The position numbers and the translations under genes were made by a program. Shown piece by piece: positions 60,066 through 64,000 of a stretch of 64,000 bases of DNA; positions within the stretch are counted from its first letter, which is position 1, and the number at the start of each line of letters is the position of its first letter. The notes under the pieces are model-generated. The model was not told the DNA's origin and made no database searches. It was given only the letters and a program-made list of their open reading frames with translations. Origin of the DNA: Druceiella hillmani (taxonomy: Eukaryota > Arthropoda > Insecta > Lepidoptera > Hepialidae); NCBI GenBank assembly GCA_039881145.1, contig JAYKKI010000013.1, positions 42,055,501-42,119,500 of the forward strand. The letters run 5' to 3'.

Positions 60066-60408
60066 AGAGGTCCCCAAACACTTTTGTCTCGTGGACTAAT
60101 TACCATGTTTTTTGGTTTTATATAGACCTCCTGCTGACCTTTTTATTAGACATAAAAACTATTTGCTGAGATTATTTCATTCATGGTTTTTTTTGTTTCG
60201 TGGGCCACTTGTCATGATTTTCGGTTTTGGGTAAACCACCTGCTGGGTAAACATTTGCCGAGGTTATTTCATTATGGAAACCAAAATTAAACGACATCCA
60301 TTATCGTGGACCCCCGTCTACATCTCATGGACATGGACATATTCTTGCTGACTTGAAGGTCGTAATCGATCCATGAGGGTTGATATAGACTACTTTGGGA
60401 ATCAGTGT
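60066..60408. mobile_element. hAT-type mini-element with 8-bp TSD
   Basis: Identical 8-bp direct repeats TCTAAAGT flank it at 60058-60065 and 60409-60416. The left end 'agaggtccccaaacac' and the right end in reverse complement 'acactgattcccaaagtag' fit the 'CAGnGGTTCCCAAA' hAT terminus. The interior has 'gtgggccacttgtcatgatt', 'taaaccacctgctgggtaaa' and 'gtaatcgatccatgagggtt'. It has no coding capacity, so it is non-autonomous and would need a hAT transposase in trans. Confidence 0.85.
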
Positions 60409-60416
60409 TCTAAAGT

Positions 60417-62554
60417 GTAGGCATCATCAAGTGTGTCATCAGAAACTAACTCTGAGAAATATATAGTTGAGATATTAGTAGTACGTCTAATAACTTGTCT
60501 TATCATTTAACTAATAAATTAAAGAGAGCTATAAAACACATAGTGTGTATTAGTCTTAATTTCTCATACCTGTCATAACAATCTTAACAAAGACTCACCC
60601 CGAATTAGGGTTGAGAGATGTCAGGAATTTCTGAGATTGTCCCGGAATTAGTACATTTGTTCCGAATCCAGGAATGTAATAATTTTGTCCCGGAAATTTA
60701 AAATTCTTAAAAATTGTCTTTATTCACATTTTTCGCTAACCTATATATGTCATAGCTGCATTGCACTTTTACTAACTTAATCAATGGAAAGACCAGAATC
60801 AGAAATCATGATCAAAGCATAATTTCGTGTTAGAACGAATTGCGGAGAGTATTGTTCTAAAATTTAATAGACGCTGTTAAATAATCCCGATGACCATAAA
60901 TTTATTAAAGTAACTAAATCAAAAATTTTAAAATTTAGTTTATTATGTACATGCATAATAAATTAAATATTATTTCATTATCCTAAATCCAAAAAAAGTT
61001 ATCCTAAATCCAATTCGATAAGATTAATTATCGATAAAAGTAAATATAATTACAAATTTATAATTACTAGCTGACCCGTGCGAAGTCTTCGCACTATATC
61101 GCCATCTAGCGTGTTCCAAGTATACAATTTGGCTAAGATATTTGATGTGTCGCCCACAGATGGCGCTCATGCCAATTGTTATAAAAATTAATTTTTTTAT
61201 TAACAAAAAGATTTTTTTCGAATTTTTTTATATTTTTCACCCAAAGTAGAAAACATAAGGTTTAAGTGGGTATTTTTTTAATTTTTTTTGGTGCAGTAGT
61301 TTAAGAGATCGAGCCGCTCGACCAAAAAAACACCTTTTAGAAATAATATATTTAGATAGCTTTTAATAATTTGGTTAGATGCATCTGACCTTACGACTGT
61401 TTTTATATTAAATAAGCATTATTTAATAAGTCGATACACTTTTTTAAAAGCAATAAAGTTTTTTTTTTAAAATATAAAATATTTTGGCAATAGGACACAA
61501 TTTTTTATTTATTGATCTCAATATTTTTTTGGGTTCAAAAAACCTTTCCTTGGATAAAACTAATTTTTTATTCTTAAACCACTAGTAGTAAAAAAAAGTA
61601 TAAATAAAGTTACTTGAACAAAGTTTTATTTTTGACTTTGCCTTAAATTCCACGTCTGCATCCTGTGGTAGAAATGTCCCGGAAAAAGTGATTTTAAATA
61701 TGGTAACTCTACCCGAAATTGAGTAAACGTACAAGAAATGTATCAGTTGATCAATATTTTAAGAACCCTGTAATTATTGTTCAGTGAGAGTGACGTGTTC
61801 TGTAATTTTGTTTATATTAAAAAATTATAATGATTAAATATCACAAATATAAAAAATGGTAAACAAAGGTCAATGAAATACTAGCTTAAACCGTGAATAT
61901 TTAATTATACCCCAAGTTTACGCTAGGGAACTTTTATTTATTTCAATATAGCCATTGAATAGAATAAAATAATATAAGTTTCATTGAAGTATAATTAGTT
62001 TCAGTACGATACCATGTCCATAATAGCGCGAGAATTTCCCTCTTGAGTCCGAAACACATCAGTACAGCTAAAACTATATTAACATAGTAAACCTGTGCAT
62101 AAAGTTCACAAGTTGCGAACTTAGAACGAAGATAAGACCTTTTACGGATCGAGAGAAGCCAGTGACCGCTGACGGGGCGCAAGACGAGCCGGCAAAGCGG
62201 TCGCCGCCGCGTGCGAACCGCCCCGTCAGCGCGCCCCGTCAGCGGTGCAAAGCGCGGCTCCAAATGCGCTTTACCTAATCGCTTTATGTAATTGTCTTTG
62301 AATATTTTAAATTTTATGAATAATTTATCAAGATATAAGCGGTCATAAAACAGATTATATAACAAGGAATTCAAGTTTTGCTGATAGGTACTTTAAATAT
62401 TTGTTTCTGTTCCATCCACCTGTTCTGTTCATTCATGTGACGAATCTATCCACCGGCAGACTGTCATGTCTCATTACGCTTTAGGCACTTTACACGCTGT
62501 TATCGATTACATCGAGTCTTATATCCGAGCCTTGGACAATCCACACAATGAACA
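60417..62554. other. Unassigned, with repeat end and GC-rich patch
   Basis: At 61067, 'actagctgacccgtgcgaag' 'tcttcgcac' is a common lepidopteran repeat terminus, with similarity continuing to about 61330. At 62160-62270 a GC-rich patch has 'ccgctgacggggcgc' and its inverse 'gccccgtcagcgg' twice, forming a strong possible hairpin. The 143-codon minus-strand frame across it is not recognised. Confidence 0.4.
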
Positions 62555-63010
62555 GGAAAAAAATCGAAGCTTCTGACATATGGTGCTGAAGGAGAATGTG
62601 ACAAATGTGAAGAATGAATGTGAAGAATCAACAAATGTGGATAAAGTGAATAATCTGCCAAATGAACCATATCGGATAATATGAATCATAATCGACCAAC
62701 CGTAATGAATCCATAATGAATCCATAATCGACCAACTCCAAGTAAAGGCCAAATTATCAACCATCTACTACCAACAAGTTTCAGTTACTTTGGCCATATA
62801 GCTCGTACCCAGAAATATAGACAACCAGGTTACCAACTATGGTAGGTATAGATCAAAAGACCTCGCAGTCGATATCCTAGCCGCCAGTCTGATGAAGTTA
62901 AAATCATCATCAATTTTGCATTATCGCTTTCAGGCAAGCCGAGGAATGGAAGCACTTGATCATCTCCTCTAGTAAGGCACATTAAGACGAGCAAGAGCTT
63001 CAGTAAGAAA
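62555..63010 (+). pseudogene. LINE reverse transcriptase C-terminus, plus strand
   Basis: Frame pieces read KKIEASDIWC, stop, RRM (compare 'KRIxAFEMWCWRRML'), then near 62780 SFSYFGHIARTQKYRQP (compare 'RxLxYFGHIARR'), then IKRPRSRYPSRQSDEVKIII (compare 'GRGRSPxRWTDEVK') and FRQAEEWKHLIISSSKAH (compare the final 'A.DR..W...I'). The succession is that of the extreme C-terminal region of a non-LTR element. Stops and a gap show decay. It is the only LINE tail on the plus strand. Confidence 0.7.
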
Positions 63011-64000
63011 TTAGTATATAAAATCCCAAAAATCGAGCAAAATGTTACCTCTCCAGGTAATGTTAAGAAGACGTAAAACAACGTTATTTCAAGTGAAAAT
63101 CTATTTTTACGATGCTGTTGTGGACATATGTTCTGTTATAACTTAGGGACACAAAATAGCTATGGTGTTACACAAAATAGCTATGACGTACGTTAAAAAG
63201 AATAACCATCTCTGAAGATTACGTGGCACATCGATTATCACACTTATGGCCAATTAATCAGTTATTTAAATTAATTTAACATCATCTCCGAGAATAGAGG
63301 AAGTATAGGTTAAACTCAAGATAAATAGTATTAATTGTATTTGAGAAAGAGCGCTGTAAGGTATCCTTTCAAAAATGTTTATGCTTAAAGGGTTAAAATA
63401 GAATCCTATCAAAATATCAATGTCCTTTATTTTTCGAAAACCAACGCAATGCAAAATAATGATAATGGTAAGTGAATTTGATGAAAACGGAAATTTAGTA
63501 TTGTTTGATTACCTACAATAACATTGCTAATATAATAATGAAAAATATAACACAAATATTTTGAATAAGTTTTCCAAAGCCCACTTCCGAATTCGCACTC
63601 GGACTCAGGAAAGATATTTTCCAGAAAATTAACACAGTATTTCTGCAAAATAATAACTTTATTCAGTTGACTTTGGGTAGAAACTTAATTCATGTTTGTA
63701 TAATGTTTAAATTTCATTTGGTTATCTAAATCATAAAGCGCCATCTTTTGGCAGAATATTGCTTAGTGGTTAATTTTGTAGTACAACGTCGTTTACGTAG
63801 TTAAGATCGCGTACCTACTGCATACGAAAAAAAATTATAATCAATTAATTAACAACATTTTCGTTAACGAATGTGCTAAAATATAAAATCTAGTTTACCA
63901 TGTTTCAAAGAAATATTTATCAAAATAAAATGATGTATGGGGATATGTAATGCCGTAAGTATACTGATATTGAAATTAGGACATCTTTCTTGTTTCCTAT
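63011..64000. other. Unassigned right edge
   Basis: AT-rich, with short direct words such as 'acacaaaatagctatg' repeated at 63149 and 63171. No gene was recognised. Confidence 0.3.

Noticed and set aside
61943..62374. 143-codon minus-strand ORF
   Set aside because: It crosses a GC-rich inverted-repeat patch that lacks stop codons by composition; I recognise no family and the flanks are AT-rich chance sequence.

Overview
This 64-kb window is nuclear DNA of an insect, most probably a moth or butterfly. It is strongly AT-rich, has no long open reading frame outside tandem repeats, and is packed with interspersed repeats that I recognise as typical of Lepidoptera. Examples are the 3'-end repeats whose sequence reads 'gagtcggactcgcgc ... 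gacagacggacgg ... ggttccgttttt ... ttttgaggtacgaaaccct', repeats starting 'tctatactaatatataaa', and repeats ending 'gcgaagccggggcgggtcgctag' followed by (TA)n. Decayed mariner, hAT and LINE remnants and several TIR mini-elements accompany them. The species assignment is inference; no host gene is available to confirm it.

Layout. 0.4-2 kb: decayed mariner remnant, then three ~200-bp tandem units. 3.7-6.6 kb: large inverted-repeat (foldback) structure. 6.6-12.1 kb: mostly anonymous DNA, two small ORFs and one copy of a TIR-like element. 12.4-15.2 kb: a small membrane-type ORF, a 17-bp minisatellite (~0.9 kb) and a dispersed duplicate. 16.3-17.9 kb: a second foldback carrying hammerhead-ribozyme-like motifs, then a 119-bp array. 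22-26.6 kb: orphan ORF tail, second copy of the TIR-like element with ~674 bp extra, and a 117-bp array. 28-30.5 kb: hairpin, 37-bp minisatellite, mariner with its promoter. 32.9-35.4 kb: TIR mini-element, LINE-type 3' repeats and a minus-strand mariner. 38.1-40.7 kb: further copies of the hammerhead-like family, then a ~240-bp satellite nested in a ~145-bp repeat. 43.5-49.6 kb: hAT transposase fragments, microsatellites, a hairpin mini-element and three in-frame tandem arrays. 50-54.6 kb: LTR-like promoter segment, TIR mini-element, mariner start and LINE reverse transcriptase tail. 55-64 kb: 85-bp array, two more LINE tails, and a hAT-type mini-element with an intact 8-bp target duplication.

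No functional gene set can be assembled: every recognisable protein segment (four mariners, one hAT family, three LINE reverse transcriptase C-termini) is broken by stops, frameshifts or truncation. The window reads as intergenic, deep-intronic or heterochromatic DNA built by successive insertion and tandem amplification. The most interesting structure is the foldback family at 16.3-17.3 kb and 38.1-38.4 kb. Its shared motif can be laid out as a small type-I hammerhead ribozyme with a GTC cleavage triplet, although it has one extra base beside stem II. All coordinates of degenerate repeats are approximate, because they were found by reading rather than by alignment.
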